In this document: positions 21,631 to 32,625 of the stretch, piece by piece
Layout: each line of letters starts with the position of its first letter
How positions within the stretch are numbered: position 1 is the stretch's first letter
Source of the DNA: Pyropia yezoensis
Lineage: Eukaryota > Rhodophyta > Bangiophyceae > Bangiales > Bangiaceae
Assembly (NCBI GenBank): GCA_009829735.1
Contig: CM020618.1
Span: forward strand, 9,081,119-9,145,118
Reading direction: 5' to 3'
DNA: 64,000 nt
The notes under the pieces: generated by a model
Seen by the model: only the letters and a program-made list of their open reading frames with translations
Database searches by the model: none
Told to the model about the DNA's origin: nothing
Made by a program: the position numbers and the translations under genes

Positions 21631-24600
21631 TCACGTTGAGGGAGGGCTGTTAGGGTCTATCTCATTCCGGGCACAGTACGCCCGGACCTTCTCAGCGGGA
21701 AGGTCCTCCACATACTCCCACGTATCGTCCTTGGCTTTGTAGCCAAACCAACGCACCCTCAACATGAGGCGGTCAGTGTCTTCATCCCATCCGTGGTCGA
21801 TGAACTTATCGAACACGTACTCCTGCGGGCCCTGTTTGGCCGCAGGCAGTGAGGGGAGGCGCCACGCTTCCAAAGCACGCGCCCAAGCTGGGTCGCCTGC
21901 AGGCGGTGGTGCAACTTTGACCACGTCCTGTCCGTTCACTGTGCGGACCCCATCGTCACTTTCGATGGTGAAGCGCCGCCCATTAGTACGAAGGACCTGG
22001 TACGGCCCCTTCGTCTGGAATACCAACTTACCCCCAGTTGGGGTGTGTGAGTGTACCAGCACCCAGTCACCCTGCTCGGGGACATGCTTAGCATTGCGCA
22101 CATTTTTGTCAAAGGTACGCTTGTAGCGCTTTTGTGCTTTGTCCATCTCAGCCCCGACTTTAGGGATGAGGTTTTCAAGCCTAGCAGCGAACTCCGCCTT
22201 ACTCTCAGTACGAGTAGGCGTACTGCCACCATCCACCCTAGTTGGGAGCGACCGCCGCACGGCAATAGACCGCACACGACGGGGGGTTACAAAAGCGAGG
22301 GGTACTTCCCCGGTAGATGAGTGAACCTGCGAATTGTAGGCGGTAGTAAGAATAGAAATATATTGGTCCCACGTCTTCACGTGCTCACTCACATAGTGGC
22401 GCAGCTGCCTAACAATAGTTTTGTTGAAGCGCTCCACCTGCCCATTAGTTTGTGGGTGGTAGGGGGTGGCATAGTGTGCCTTAACCCCCAACATATCCAG
22501 CACTCCCTGAAACAGTACAGACGCAAATTGCGGTCCATTGTCCGATAGTGTACTATCCGGGATGCCATACGCGGCAACCCAGTGATCTAGGAAGGCTGAC
22601 ACGACCGACATGGCCGTGATCTCTGCCAGTGGGATCGCTCGCGTAAGTTTCGTGAAGCGGTCACAGATGACCAGGAGGTACTGGTTGCCCTCCTCGGTCA
22701 CTGGCAGCGGCCCAAGGATGTCCGTCGCCAACGCGGCAAACGGCTCCTTGGCCGGGAACAATAGCATAGCCGTAGTAGGCCGCCGTTCCATCAGACGGTT
22801 CTGTGCACAACTTGTGCAGGCAGCCACCCAACTGTAGATGTCCACCACCATGGACGGCCAGTAGTACCTGGTCCTCAGGGTCTTGTACAGTTTACTAGAC
22901 CCCAGGTGTCCACCCGTGGGAGCGTTGTGCTCCCTCTCAAGGATACTGTCCTTGAGGGATGCGGGCACGACAAGTTGTTCAGCCCCTTGGAATACCCTCC
23001 TCCTCATGAGGAGGCCATCGTCTCCCAGAAAGAAACGCGTCTCCACCACTGTATCCAGTGTATCCCTCTGCGACTTGCAGAAGGGATCCTCGGCCTGGGC
23101 CTTCACCACCTCGTCCAGGGACAGGGGCAAGTACTTCTTGTTCCCTGGCGCCTCGGGGTTCAACGCCTGACCCGAGCGCGTGACTACCCCCACGATGGGG
23201 ATGTCCTCATCGACTGGGTTAGTATCCAGCCCCTCAGTAGGTACCCGAGAGAGGCCGTCGGCAAGGGCATGTTGCCTGCCAGGTCGGTACTCAATGTCAA
23301 AGTTGAAGGGTGCCAGTCGCACCCTCCACCGATTGAGACGAGTGTTCGTACAGTCCGTCTTAAAGATGAACTGCAACGCACGGTGGTCACAGCGGATGAG
23401 GAACTTTTCACCCTCTAGGTAGTGACGAAGTGACGTCAACGCCCACACCACTGCGAGTCCTTCCAACTCGGTGACTCCGTAGTTCCTCTCGGCCGAGTTC
23501 AGCCCCTTACTGAAGTATCCCACCGGCAAGTACTCCTTGTCCGGCTGCTCCTGAAGCAACACACAACCAAGTTGGTCGTAGCTAGCGTCCACATCCAGGA
23601 TGTAGTGGCCTCCCAACCTGGGAATAGCCAGGATAGGGAGCTTCAGCAGAAGGTCCCGAAGAGTCTCAAAGGATTCCTGCTCCACCCGACTTGGGGGAGG
23701 CAGGTTCTTCGGTAGCGTTGAGCTCACTAGCTCATTCAACGGCTTCGCCACCTTGGCGAAGCCCTTGGTGAAACGTCGGTACACGTTACACATCCCGAGG
23801 AAGCTCCTCATCTGGGTCTGGGTCCGGGGGTACTGAGCCTTACGAATGGCCCTCAAGTTCTTCTCGTTAACACTGAGACGCCCCGGACGGACAACATGTC
23901 CCAAGTACTCCACCTCTTGTGTGAAGAGGTGGCACTTACTCGCCTTCAGTGACACACCGGCGTCAGCAAGTAGCTTGAACACCTGGCCAAGATGGCCAAT
24001 GTGTTCCTCCGGACTTCGGGAGAACACAATGATATCGTCTAGGTACACGAGACAGATCTGCCACCGTACTCCGGCCAGAATCATGTCCATAGCGCGCTGG
24101 AAAGTTGCCGGCGCGTTACACAGACCAAACGGTAGGCGCTTGCACTCGTAGGTACCACAGTGACAGGTACAGGTAGTTTTATGCCTGTCCTCCGGGGCAA
24201 TGGGAATTTGCCAGTACCCCGCGTTACAATCCAGGGTAGAGAACACGTTTGCCTCCCCCAGAGAGTCCAGACAGTCGTCCATCCTAGGTAGGGGATAACT
24301 GTCCTTCACCGTGCTCTCGTTGAGCTTACTGTAGTCGATACAAAACCGGGTGGTCCCATCAACTTTGGGGACGATAACCACCGGACTCACCCACTCGGCG
24401 TTGCTGGCTTCGATCACATCGAGGGCCTCCATGCGAGCAACTTGCTCCTTAACGAGGGCCCTTGAACGAGGTCCTCCCCTATACGGTTGTTGGCGTATAG
24501 GGGGTGCACCGGGCTTCAACTCGATCCGGTGTTGGGTGGCTCTCATGAGTCCCAATTGACCATCCCACAACTTGTGATATTGGTCCAAGAGGCGTTCAAC

Positions 24601-25614
24601 TTGAACCCTCAACCTGGGTGGGACACCTTCCATGTTCACATGGGGCCGAGGAGAGGCGGTTGACTTGGCTTGATGCTTCTCCTTTCCGGACTTCGGGTCG
24701 CTACTTGCGCCCGCGTTGAGGGTGACCGCTACTACCGGTCCCTCGTGTTGGTCGATATAGCCGAACTTGGCTCCCGACTTGAAGTACAGGGGCGATGAGC
24801 TCAGGTTCATCACCTGTATCCTCCACGGGACTCCGGCTTTGGAGTCCATCGTGCCAAGGGCAACATGCACTTGGTGCTTGCGAGCAAGACGGGGGTGAGG
24901 GTGCACCAACCCGTTCCCCGTATAATCAGTTACAACGTCAACGTGCGCCACCGAGTTGGGGGGCAACGTGACTTTACGGGCTAAACGCAGGGTAGCAGTA
25001 AACCCTTCCCTCACAGAGCAAACAGGCTTCGACTGTGAGACTGTCACAGGAGCCACTGACTTTCCCTTACCAAGGATGGGGATAGTCTCCCCATTCATCA
25101 ACTTGACCCAGTACTCAGGGCCACAAATCAAAGGCACTTGTGTAACAACATAAGGTGTACCCAGAAGCAGGGGTAGCGATATATTATCAACTACTCCATA
25201 GGTCACGTCGACCTCATGGGTCCCCAACCTAGTTGGTAGGGTCACGGCACCAACGATGGGAAGTACCCCACCATTGATGTCAATCATATAGTCAGCTTTG
25301 GACCTCCAGCGTTGGAGATTCACCTCCTTTGGTAATAGCGACTTGCGTATCAAGGAGGCTCCTGACCCGGTATCAAGTACGATACGGGCACAACAGGCGC
25401 GGCCGGGGGCAAGTTGCACCCGTCCAGCCACCTGGAAGTTCTCACCCGTCAGCACCGCGATGACCCGACGTGGGTTTACGTTCTTGGGGAGTCCTACCCG
25501 AGGTGGGCGGACTCCCTTAGGTCGCCGCAGTATCCGGCACGGTTGGTTCGTCCTCCTGGCCCACTTGGCCGAGGCTGCCGTTGTGAGCTTCGGACGACCA
25601 GCCCCAACGGTCAT
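21631..25614 (-). CDS. Ty3/gypsy pol polyprotein of element B, intact
   Basis: The 1327-residue polyprotein has no stop. Protease has its aspartate at residue 81 (DTGSGASLI). Reverse transcriptase has YLDD near residue 523, RNase H starts YILDVDASYDQLG, and the integrase zinc finger is H-H-C-C (HNAPTGGH to CTSCAQN). Integrase residues are ATDILGPL near 962, DNGPQFAS near 1023 and NGQVERFNK near 1062. A chromodomain-like C-terminus (about 1265-1325) shows YVFDKFIDHGWDED and FGYKAKDDTWEYVEDL. The order protease-RT-RNase H-integrase-chromodomain defines Ty3/gypsy chromoviruses. The chromodomain would steer integration to modified chromatin. The start codon overlaps the gag stop (ATGA), suggesting reinitiation or frameshifting. 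Confidence 0.93.
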   Translation of the reverse strand: MTVGAGRPKLTTAASAKWARRTNQPCRILRRPKGVRPPRVGLPKNVNPRRVIAVLTGENFQVAGRVQLAPGRACCARIVLDTGSGASLIRKSLLPKEVNLQRWRSKADYMIDINGGVLPIVGAVTLPTRLGTHEVDVTYGVVDNISLPLLLGTPYVVTQVPLICGPEYWVKLMNGETIPILGKGKSVAPVTVSQSKPVCSVREGFTATLRLARKVTLPPNSVAHVDVVTDYTGNGLVHPHPRLARKHQVHVALGTMDSKAGVPWRIQVMNLSSSPLYFKSGAKFGYIDQHEGPVVAVTLNAGASSDPKSGKEKHQAKSTASPRPHVNMEGVPPRLRVQVERLLDQYHKLWDGQLGLMRATQHRIELKPGAPPIRQQPYRGGPRSRALVKEQVARMEALDVIEASNAEWVSPVVIVPKVDGTTRFCIDYSKLNESTVKDSYPLPRMDDCLDSLGEANVFSTLDCNAGYWQIPIAPEDRHKTTCTCHCGTYECKRLPFGLCNAPATFQRAMDMILAGVRWQICLVYLDDIIVFSRSPEEHIGHLGQVFKLLADAGVSLKASKCHLFTQEVEYLGHVVRPGRLSVNEKNLRAIRKAQYPRTQTQMRSFLGMCNVYRRFTKGFAKVAKPLNELVSSTLPKNLPPPSRVEQESFETLRDLLLKLPILAIPRLGGHYILDVDASYDQLGCVLLQEQPDKEYLPVGYFSKGLNSAERNYGVTELEGLAVVWALTSLRHYLEGEKFLIRCDHRALQFIFKTDCTNTRLNRWRVRLAPFNFDIEYRPGRQHALADGLSRVPTEGLDTNPVDEDIPIVGVVTRSGQALNPEAPGNKKYLPLSLDEVVKAQAEDPFCKSQRDTLDTVVETRFFLGDDGLLMRRRVFQGAEQLVVPASLKDSILEREHNAPTGGHLGSSKLYKTLRTRYYWPSMVVDIYSWVAACTSCAQNRLMERRPTTAMLLFPAKEPFAALATDILGPLPVTEEGNQYLLVICDRFTKLTRAIPLAEITAMSVVSAFLDHWVAAYGIPDSTLSDNGPQFASVLFQGVLDMLGVKAHYATPYHPQTNGQVERFNKTIVRQLRHYVSEHVKTWDQYISILTTAYNSQVHSSTGEVPLAFVTPRRVRSIAVRRSLPTRVDGGSTPTRTESKAEFAARLENLIPKVGAEMDKAQKRYKRTFDKNVRNAKHVPEQGDWVLVHSHTPTGGKLVFQTKGPYQVLRTNGRRFTIESDDGVRTVNGQDVVKVAPPPAGDPAWARALEAWRLPSLPAAKQGPQEYVFDKFIDHGWDEDTDRLMLRVRWFGYKAKDDTWEYVEDLPAEKVRAYCARNEIDPNSPPST

Positions 25615-27557
25615 TCGTTTCCCGCCGACTTGGCGTCCGAATCTGAGGGCGGGGAGGAAGACGACGAGTCCGAGGACGACGTGTCCGCCTCCTCTGCCGA
25701 GGGTGTGGCGACCGCGACGACCGGTCGAGACCCACCCTCGCGGCGTGAACGTACTTCGTTCGTAGCCGACTTCTTACTCGCATTCCTAACAAGTTGTTGG
25801 ATGCGTTTACTCAACTTGGGGCAATCATATGCCCAGTGTCCATCGGAGTTGCAGTTCCATCACCGATGGTCTGTTCCGGGAGGGGTCTTCCCAACTGGGG
25901 AAGACGAAGAGGTACCCTGGGAAGTTCCCACGGCAGCTACCACCCTCTCCTTGCGGGTTCGGCGTGCCTCTCTCAACTCTCTGGCCTGGCGCGCCTCCTC
26001 CCGTTCCTTGGCCAACTCGGCCTGACGCTCATGGCGTTGTTCCTCCCGCAACTTGCGGTAGGCCTCGCCTCTGCGATAGGCGAACCTAGCCAACTCGGCC
26101 AGGGTCGCCCGGGCAGTGTTAAGCTCCCGGGTCTCCATCCGGACTGACCAATGGAGTCCCTCCACAAACCGACTCTTCACCACAGCTTGTGGATGAAGAA
26201 ACCCACAAAGATTGTTGAGCTTACGGACTCGCTCCGCAAAGGACAACTCGTCCTCCGCCTCTTCCTGATGGGCTTGCGTAAACTCCTCGACTTGAGAAGC
26301 CAACGCTGCCTCATCAACCATGGCTCTCAACAACCAGTTGACGAGCTCCAAATAGGACGTCACCTCCCCAGCGCCTCCACTTGAGGAGCTGGGCATGACG
26401 GACATAAGTTCTGTCCGCTGGTCGCCCTTCGTAAACTCCTGTAGCATGTAAAAAGCCATGCCTTCACTTATGGCATTGTCGTCACAGGCTTTTGTGAAAC
26501 GACGTAGGAACTCAAAGACACGGAGGGGGGGGGTTCCATCCCACTCCGCTTTGTGCCCAAAAGAATGAAGTGCATTCTTCTTGGCACGGCCCATGGCTCG
26601 GGCCTGGTCAGGACCATACGCCACCGACTTGTTGTGGAGGGCATAGGTCTCACAGTCAAAGATCCGCTGGTAGACCGGGTTGGCTACCTGGATCTTGGGC
26701 GGCACCTCACGTTGAGGGAACAGCCGCTGTGGCACTGGGGTAAGTTGACCCTCAGCGCCTGTAGTCTGGTACGGCGAGCTTGGTGTAGCCGCCGGCGTTT
26801 CCGAGGGGAACTCCCCCGTGAAGGGCGTGCGCCCCACCGAGAATGGTGCGGCTCCCACGTTGGGAGTCACAGGGGTCCCCCCCTGTTCGGGGCGACCCGG
26901 AATAGGCGTCAGGGGAGATTCCCCCTGCGCCTGCGGGCTCGAAAGCCCCAATCCAGACTGGACATTAAGGCCATCTGGCAAACTCGCCACAATCTGATTC
27001 AGAATAGTATTCGTCATCGTAACCACCAGGTCCGGCAAAGTCTGCCGCAACACATTGGTCGCCTCCCGACGGACAGTTTCCGCGAGGAGTGGACTGACGA
27101 CTCCAGTTGAGTCTCGGTCCGCCTCCGGGAGTCCACCTGAGGGGTAACCACGTCCCTCAGGGGCCTCAACCGGGGGCATGGGCGCGAGCCCATCGCCGAC
27201 CAACGGAGGTCCGCCGTCCTCCGAAAGCCTAGTTGGCGACGGCTCCATGCCAAAGTTGGCTCCAACCCGAGTGGAACCCGCGGGGACAGTCCTCACCCCT
27301 TGGGAAGTTCCCGTCGAGTATACCACACGGTGGCCAGACTTCGGCCCACCCACATCAGAAGTGTCACCCGAGTGAACTCCCGACTGAGTCGGGGTGGCCT
27401 GTTGCCCGCCCGTACTTCCAGTCCTGCTGGCTTGAGGGACCTCTAGTCCCTCTGCGACCCCAGGTAAACCCACCTGTGTCTCACCAGTATTCAAAGGCAC
27501 TGAAGTACGTGCGTCACCCGTGTACTCCCCGGACGACGGGGGGTACGAGCTAGCCAT
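25611..27557 (-). pseudogene. Ty3/gypsy gag of element B, stop in the zinc knuckle
   Basis: ATG 27557 (MASSYPPSSGEYTGD) opens a 648-residue frame, broken once by TGA at 25862-25860 (codon 566). Element A has TGT (Cys) at this position: the first cysteine of the CCHC knuckle. The frame resumes as WNCNSDGHWAYDC and runs to the SAGNE terminus. Upstream parts include a Gly/Thr/Pro-rich N-terminus, a helical capsid-like region (RIFDCETYALHNKSVAY to KALKS-type helices) and an Arg/Glu coiled segment. Without readthrough the protein would lose RNA binding and the normal gag-pol coupling at the ATGA overlap. Confidence 0.8.
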
Positions 27558-27657
27558 GTTGGCTGACGATCCGTATGACACGGTCCAAGACCACCGTTCC
27601 TCTGAGACAGAGGGCCCCCTACACCCGGGTGCACCCGGAGGTAAAGTTTACCTCTGT

Positions 27658-27674
27658 CCCCTGCTGCTCCACCA
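27658..27674 (-). other. Primer-binding site of element B
   Basis: On the minus strand TGGTGGAGCAGCAGGGG starts 4 bases after the LTR. Its complement ends in CTGCTCCACCA, the shape of a tRNA 3' end with CCA. The tRNA was not identified. It does not match the tRNA-Trp in this window. Confidence 0.65.
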
Positions 27675-27678
27675 AATG

Positions 27679-28143
27679 TGGCAAAAACCACATGCACACA
27701 CGGCACCCAAGTTGGGGCGGTGTGCAAGGGCTGCCTCCCGTGTCAGGGGAACCGGAAGAAGTGCAAGTCGCACACACTCTGTCCCTGTTGTGGGGCAAAC
27801 CCCCCACGGACAAACAAGAGGATGGTGTGTGGTCCAACAGTTTCTTGGTCGGGACGGGGACGCAGGGCCAAGCCCCGCTGTCCCCCCCCTTATCCCCCCA
27901 GGGTCCACTCAGAATCTCGCCACTCAGAATCTCCCACCCCAGCACCTGCCCACCGGGCCACACGAAAATTCAAGACGATAAATGCAGAAAACCCTCAAAT
28001 CCAAGTTGGATTTACTACTAAGCTAACTATCCCAAACTTAGGGAATATGGACCCAAATGCAGGGGGAGGAACGGATCAGGCTAGTGGCCTGCCGCCCCTT
28101 GCATGGCACGTGTTGCCCCCCTACCTGGGGGTCAATACTGCCA
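27679..28143 (-). repeat. 5' LTR of element B
   Basis: This 465-bp LTR matches the one at 18771-19235 at 461 positions. Its outer edge lies within a codon stretch of the transposase gene, so that gene is cut here. Confidence 0.9.
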
Positions 28144-30087
28144 CAAGAGCGTCTTTGCTATCCGTGTTGGTCAGCATGCCGTCCATGACGGCCGCCTCGT
28201 TCCGGCGCACCCTGTCCGCCTGCAGCGACCCAAAGGGCGCCTCATCTAACGGCTGCGTGATGTGGGAAGTATTCTTGGAAAGGGAGAACAGGAACAGGCC
28301 CAGGCCGAGCGCAAATTCCACAATGTCGGCGCGGCGGTGGGCAGCTAGCTGGTCACCAAACAGGAGAGCTTCCAGGCCGGGGTAATTGCGATGAAACTCA
28401 TCCGCCACTTTGGACAGCACCGCCTTGAACACGTCCGCGTCCAGGTAGCCCGTCGTGTTCCAACAGTAGTACCTTGGCCACGTGCCGCGTGTCACCCGGG
28501 GTGCCGCGTCCATCGTAAAGTCCACAGTGGCCTCCTCTGTGAGGCACCACCCACACCCGGGCAGCCCTCAACGTACTGGTGAACGGTGTCAGCTGCCCGC
28601 GCAAGCCAATGAGGCTGCGGGGCGCGGGGAAGGTGACGGGCGGGGTGACGGTGATGGGGGTGGGGAAGAAGATGGGCGTGACGTCGGTGAGGGTCGAGGG
28701 GGTCGAGGGGTTCGAGGGTAAAGGAGGTCGTTGTGTCTGTGTTTGTTGTTCCCCCCGAGGTCTTCCCGGGTGGCGCCCGCACTCACGCATTGTATACCCC
28801 CGGGGGGGCACCCAGGGTGCCCCAAAGCATGCGATTGCCCGTGCCGCCGGGGGGACGGCACCAATGGGCTCAAAACAAGGCATAGGCTCTCAGAACAAGT
28901 CAAGGTGGGTGTGCGCGCCCCAAGGCGCCCCAATAGACGGCCCCAAGCGGGGGCGGGGGCGGCGTGCGGCGCTCGTGGCGCCGCGTGGCTGGCCTCACAC
29001 GCCGGTCGGCCGGAAAGGCCGCAGAGGCGTGAAAGCCACACGCCAGTCTTCGGGTCGAAAATCTCCCGTGGGTCAGCAAATCTTGCCGTTCCCATTGGCT
29101 CGTGGGGAGATTGTTCCGGCTGGCCGATGAGTCAGAGATGTGGCTCGTCCTGTGGTCCGTTAGTCCTCTGATCCGCGGAGAGAAAATATCCGTCCGGGGA
29201 TGAGTCAGGGTACTAACGGGTAGCCGATCCGCGGCTCTCGTGCTGACCGTCCGCGACCCGTAGAATCTCGGCCGGACACCGCGGCATCTCCAGATTACCA
29301 GGGAGTTGATGCGTCTTGGAAGGAGTTGGCTGAGAAGGACAGGGAAGGAGAGGCCCCAGTCCTTATCCCCGAAGCTAGAGTCTTGGGAATTTAGGGGGCA
29401 TATCCTTACATGCTCCCCTTCGTCAAAGTTGGCGTTGAGAATGTATATGCTCAGCAAAACAGAGCCGTCCGCGCCCACAAATGTCAAAAGGGAGGCGACG
29501 GTTTGGTGCCGCGTGGACCGCACATTGGCCCTCTCCTTGTTTACCGCCTCAAGGCGGCGCAGCACCAGCTTGTCACCCTTCTGGACTACCCTTGTCTCGT
29601 CGTAGTTGAATACGGCGTGGGCGGGGAAGTGGTGATGAGCGAGGAAGTCCTTGAGCTCGTCACAAAAGTCCATGACGCCGTCCAACACGTCAAGCCCTGT
29701 CCTCTTGTCCGCCAGCGCCTTGCAGGCCCGCTTGCTCAGCCTGCTCCGGTGGCGGTTGACGAAAAGACGGACCCAATGCCGGGACACCGACACGCCCCAC
29801 TTGCGCTCCACCAGCTGGCGCGTCTGGGCAATTGACAGCGCCAAGTTGTTCATACTGAACGCCTGAGCCACGGAGACCAATACAGCCTCCTGCTCAGCGC
29901 TCAGCTTGTGCTGCCCATGCCGCTTCTCGCATCCGCCACGCGAGCGGTGGTACGCCGACCGCAGGGACGAGTAGGTCCGCTTGGTCTCAGCCGCCACGTA
30001 CCTCAGCGCCTGTTCCAGGGTGTCGAAGGTGTGCCTGACGTCCTCTAGGAGCGCCAGGCACACCTCAGTGGGCATTTTGGTCGCCAT
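28144..30087 (-). pseudogene. pogo/Tc5-like DDE transposase, 3' end cut by an LTR
   Basis: Starting at ATG 30087 (MATKMPTEVCLALLEDV), the N-terminus has a CENP-B/Tc5-type helix-turn-helix region (QLVERKWGVSVSRHWVRLFV). The DDE_1 core follows: FNYDETRVVQKGD carries the first Asp. A likely intron of 875 nt (29409-28535) has donor GTAAGG and acceptor CAGAG and joins in phase 0. Exon 2 has LLFGDQLAAHR with the second Asp and HITQPLDEAPFGSLQ with the third. The three-Asp pattern is typical of pogo-like enzymes, which cut and paste at TA. The frame runs into element B's LTR at 28143, removing the C-terminus. No terminal repeats of this transposon were found. Confidence 0.75.
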
Positions 30088-32459
30088 GGTGCGGTGAGAG
30101 GGTTGAGGATGTGGGCGGCGGCGATGGGGACAGGCGGTGACCGGGGGTGGCCCGAGCAATCATCTGGATGTCAATCCCAGTGATTGGATGCCCGCCAAAA
30201 CCCCGACAGGGCCCTGGTTGGCGGGAGTCTGGGATGCGATTCGAGGGCCACATTTGCGATTCGGCGCGCGCGCCTCATTGCTTCTGCGTGGAGGGCCACG
30301 AAGCGCGGACGAGACCGCTTGAAGGCGAAGCTGTCGTGTTTTGGGCATGTAGCCCATGTCTCGACCTCAAGTACATTGCGGTCAAGAGCACCCCCGATAG
30401 TCCAGGTACTATCGCGATAGCCGCACCAATGAGATGCTCGCACGTGGCACACGTGGCGTTCTAAAATGACCATTTCAGACCTTAGTCTCACGTTGGTGGG
30501 CACGCCCTAAGCGCATGGGCAGAAACGACGGGCTGGACAGCAGGGCCGCTCTTGGTCGGGCTAGATCACTTGTGAGGCGAGGGAGAGGGACTGCGGGAAG
30601 GTAGGCTCGGTAGCTGCAACATCAACCTATCTCTCAAGCAGGGGGAGAGGCGAAGGGGAGGTCGTGACGTTACACCTGGGTGATCTGGGTGTGGCATTGT
30701 AGTCCTGTTGCTTTTCTATCGAGGGATGCTGATCCCTGGGTGGCACAGCGCTGTCCCAGCGCGCGCGCTGCCCGTCGACCGACTGAGGGGTGCGGGGTTG
30801 GATCCGCCCCGCGGCAAGCCATGTCCCGCACACAACCTCCCACCGGCAGGAGGGGAGGTCACACACCAGCCACTCAAGCCACTCAACAGGCACTCAAGGC
30901 AGTCAACAGCCACTCAGCACTCACTCAACACTCACTCAACAGCCACTCAACAGCCACTCAACACTCACTCAACATTTACTCAACACTCACTCCACCAAGT
31001 GGCACACTCCCCTGATATCCTCCCTCCAGCTATGAATCCAACGTATGTGTGCCCGCAAAAGAGGCGGTGGCAGCTAGCCTCTGTGTCACCCGTGGGGCCC
31101 GCCGCCTCAGCCGCTGTCGGCCACGTGGTGCTGCGCCGCCACCCAGTATGCAGGCGCCACTGCCCGCCACTGCGCGCTCCGCCGATAAAGCACTCGCCAT
31201 GAGCGGAGGCGGAGCGGCAGCGCCCCCTTGGGGCATCTTTCTCACATCCACCCCTCACCACCGCCCCCCCCCCCGCGGTGACCCTGATGAACGATGCATC
31301 TCGCCAAGGGCGGTCATACATAAGTACTCCGGAACGCGCTACAGTCAACCATCCCCAATCCCCCCGAACGACGCCCTTGTTCGTGATTGTTCAGAGAGGC
31401 TTTTGCCCAATCAAACAGATGGATTGCACTCTTTCGCGGACGAAACAGCCCTCGGTGAGAGAGATTGACACCGCTGCTCCACCGACACACACGTGTGCAT
31501 CACAATTGCAGGAGCGATTGCGTATCCGAGGCATGGATCTTCGGGCGCGCGCCGGTTGGTCCTCCTCTTTCTCTTTGGCAGCTGTCTGTTTCCCTCCCAG
31601 GCAACGCGCCTCGTCAGCCGCAGCCCACACCCCACCTCCCGCCAATCCCCCGGCGCGACCCGCCCACGCCACTACAAGTGGCCTGGCCGCCACACGGTCG
31701 CGGCGGGCGGCCCCCCCGCCGACCCCACTGCCGCGAGCGGCACCGACACCCCCGCCCGTCCAGTGGCCGCGCCGCGGCGGCGGCACCACACCCACCTCCC
31801 CCGCTTGCAAGCGGCGCAGAGTGCCGCGAGCCCTGCTGGCGTGCTGCCCGCGTCCCGCCGCCGCACGCGTGCCGCCGCGCGCGTGGCGCCCCGGTTTTGC
31901 GTGTGCCCGCCGCCGCCGCGGGGCGGATGGGCCCCCGCCCAGTCGCCTCCCCCCCTCTGGAGTGGCAGCGGGGGGGGGGTGGGGGCGGGTCTGTACCTGG
32001 GCTCCTGTCGCCGACGCCAACCACGCATCCCGCCCCCACTCCTTGTGCATGTGCGTGTGCACGGGTGGGGGCGGCGGCGGGGTGGGGGGGAGGAGCGGTC
32101 CCACGCGCCTCGTCCCTGCCGTGAGCGCCGCGGCGGAGCTGGCCCCGTGGCGGTCACCGCCGTCGTGGCCCCCCACCATCCCACCACCGCCCGCGGGCCA
32201 TGGAGCGCCGGCAACGCGGACCATCCCTCCCCCTTGCCCCCCCGCCGCCATCCTCCCCGTCCATCGGCGCACGGTGACGACGGGCAGCAGCTGAGCGGTC
32301 ACCTTTGGGGCGGATTACCCCTCCCATCCTCCTCCCCCACACCTCATCGCCGGGGCGTGCCCGTTGCCCGCCCCGCGCCGGCGACGCCTTGGTGACTGGG
32401 GTGGTTGCTCGTGCACCTCTTCCACTCTTCTCCACCCTGCCTCGCCGCCCCTTTCAGCG
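30088..32459. other. Intergenic, no supported gene
   Basis: The left part (30088-30860) is mixed sequence with no clear gene. A CACTCAA minisatellite follows, and from about 31500 the DNA becomes GC-rich. A plus-strand frame of 338 codons (31278-32294) ends in Pro/Arg-rich low complexity and has no recognisable domain. It could hold upstream exons of the PP2A-like gene, but nothing shows it. Confidence 0.4.
30867..30993. repeat. CACTCAA(CAGC) minisatellite
   Basis: About twelve imperfect 9-12-bp units built around CACTCAACA and CACTCAACAGC. Confidence 0.8.
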
Positions 32460-32594
32460 ATGGCTCCCTTAGCGGCGTCGACCATTCGAGCCAACATGCT
32501 CACCGCCGCCCTCATGGCGGGCACTGCCCGGGGCTTGCCGCTGACGATGCCCCCGACGCCCGCTGCCACCCGCCCGCCCCCCTCATCAGAACCA

Positions 32595-32625
<31 letters not shown>

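Larger units (their letters stand above)
18771..28143 (-). mobile_element. Element B: near-complete ambisense Ty3/gypsy chromovirus
   Basis: This 9373-bp element has two 465-bp LTRs (TGGCA...TGCCA), a primer-binding site, gag, pol and a polypurine tract on the minus strand. A 648-codon aORF lies on the plus strand, next to the 3' LTR. The LTRs differ at only four positions, so the insertion is recent. Pol is open throughout. Gag and aORF each carry one TGA. The right flank is a DDE transposase gene and the left flank is E2. The 5-bp flanks (GATTG and CAAGA) do not match, so there is no visible target-site duplication. Confidence 0.9.

Noticed and set aside
18766..28148. Target-site duplication around element B
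   Set aside because: The flanking 5-mers GATTG and CAAGA do not match in any sensible alignment of the LTR ends.
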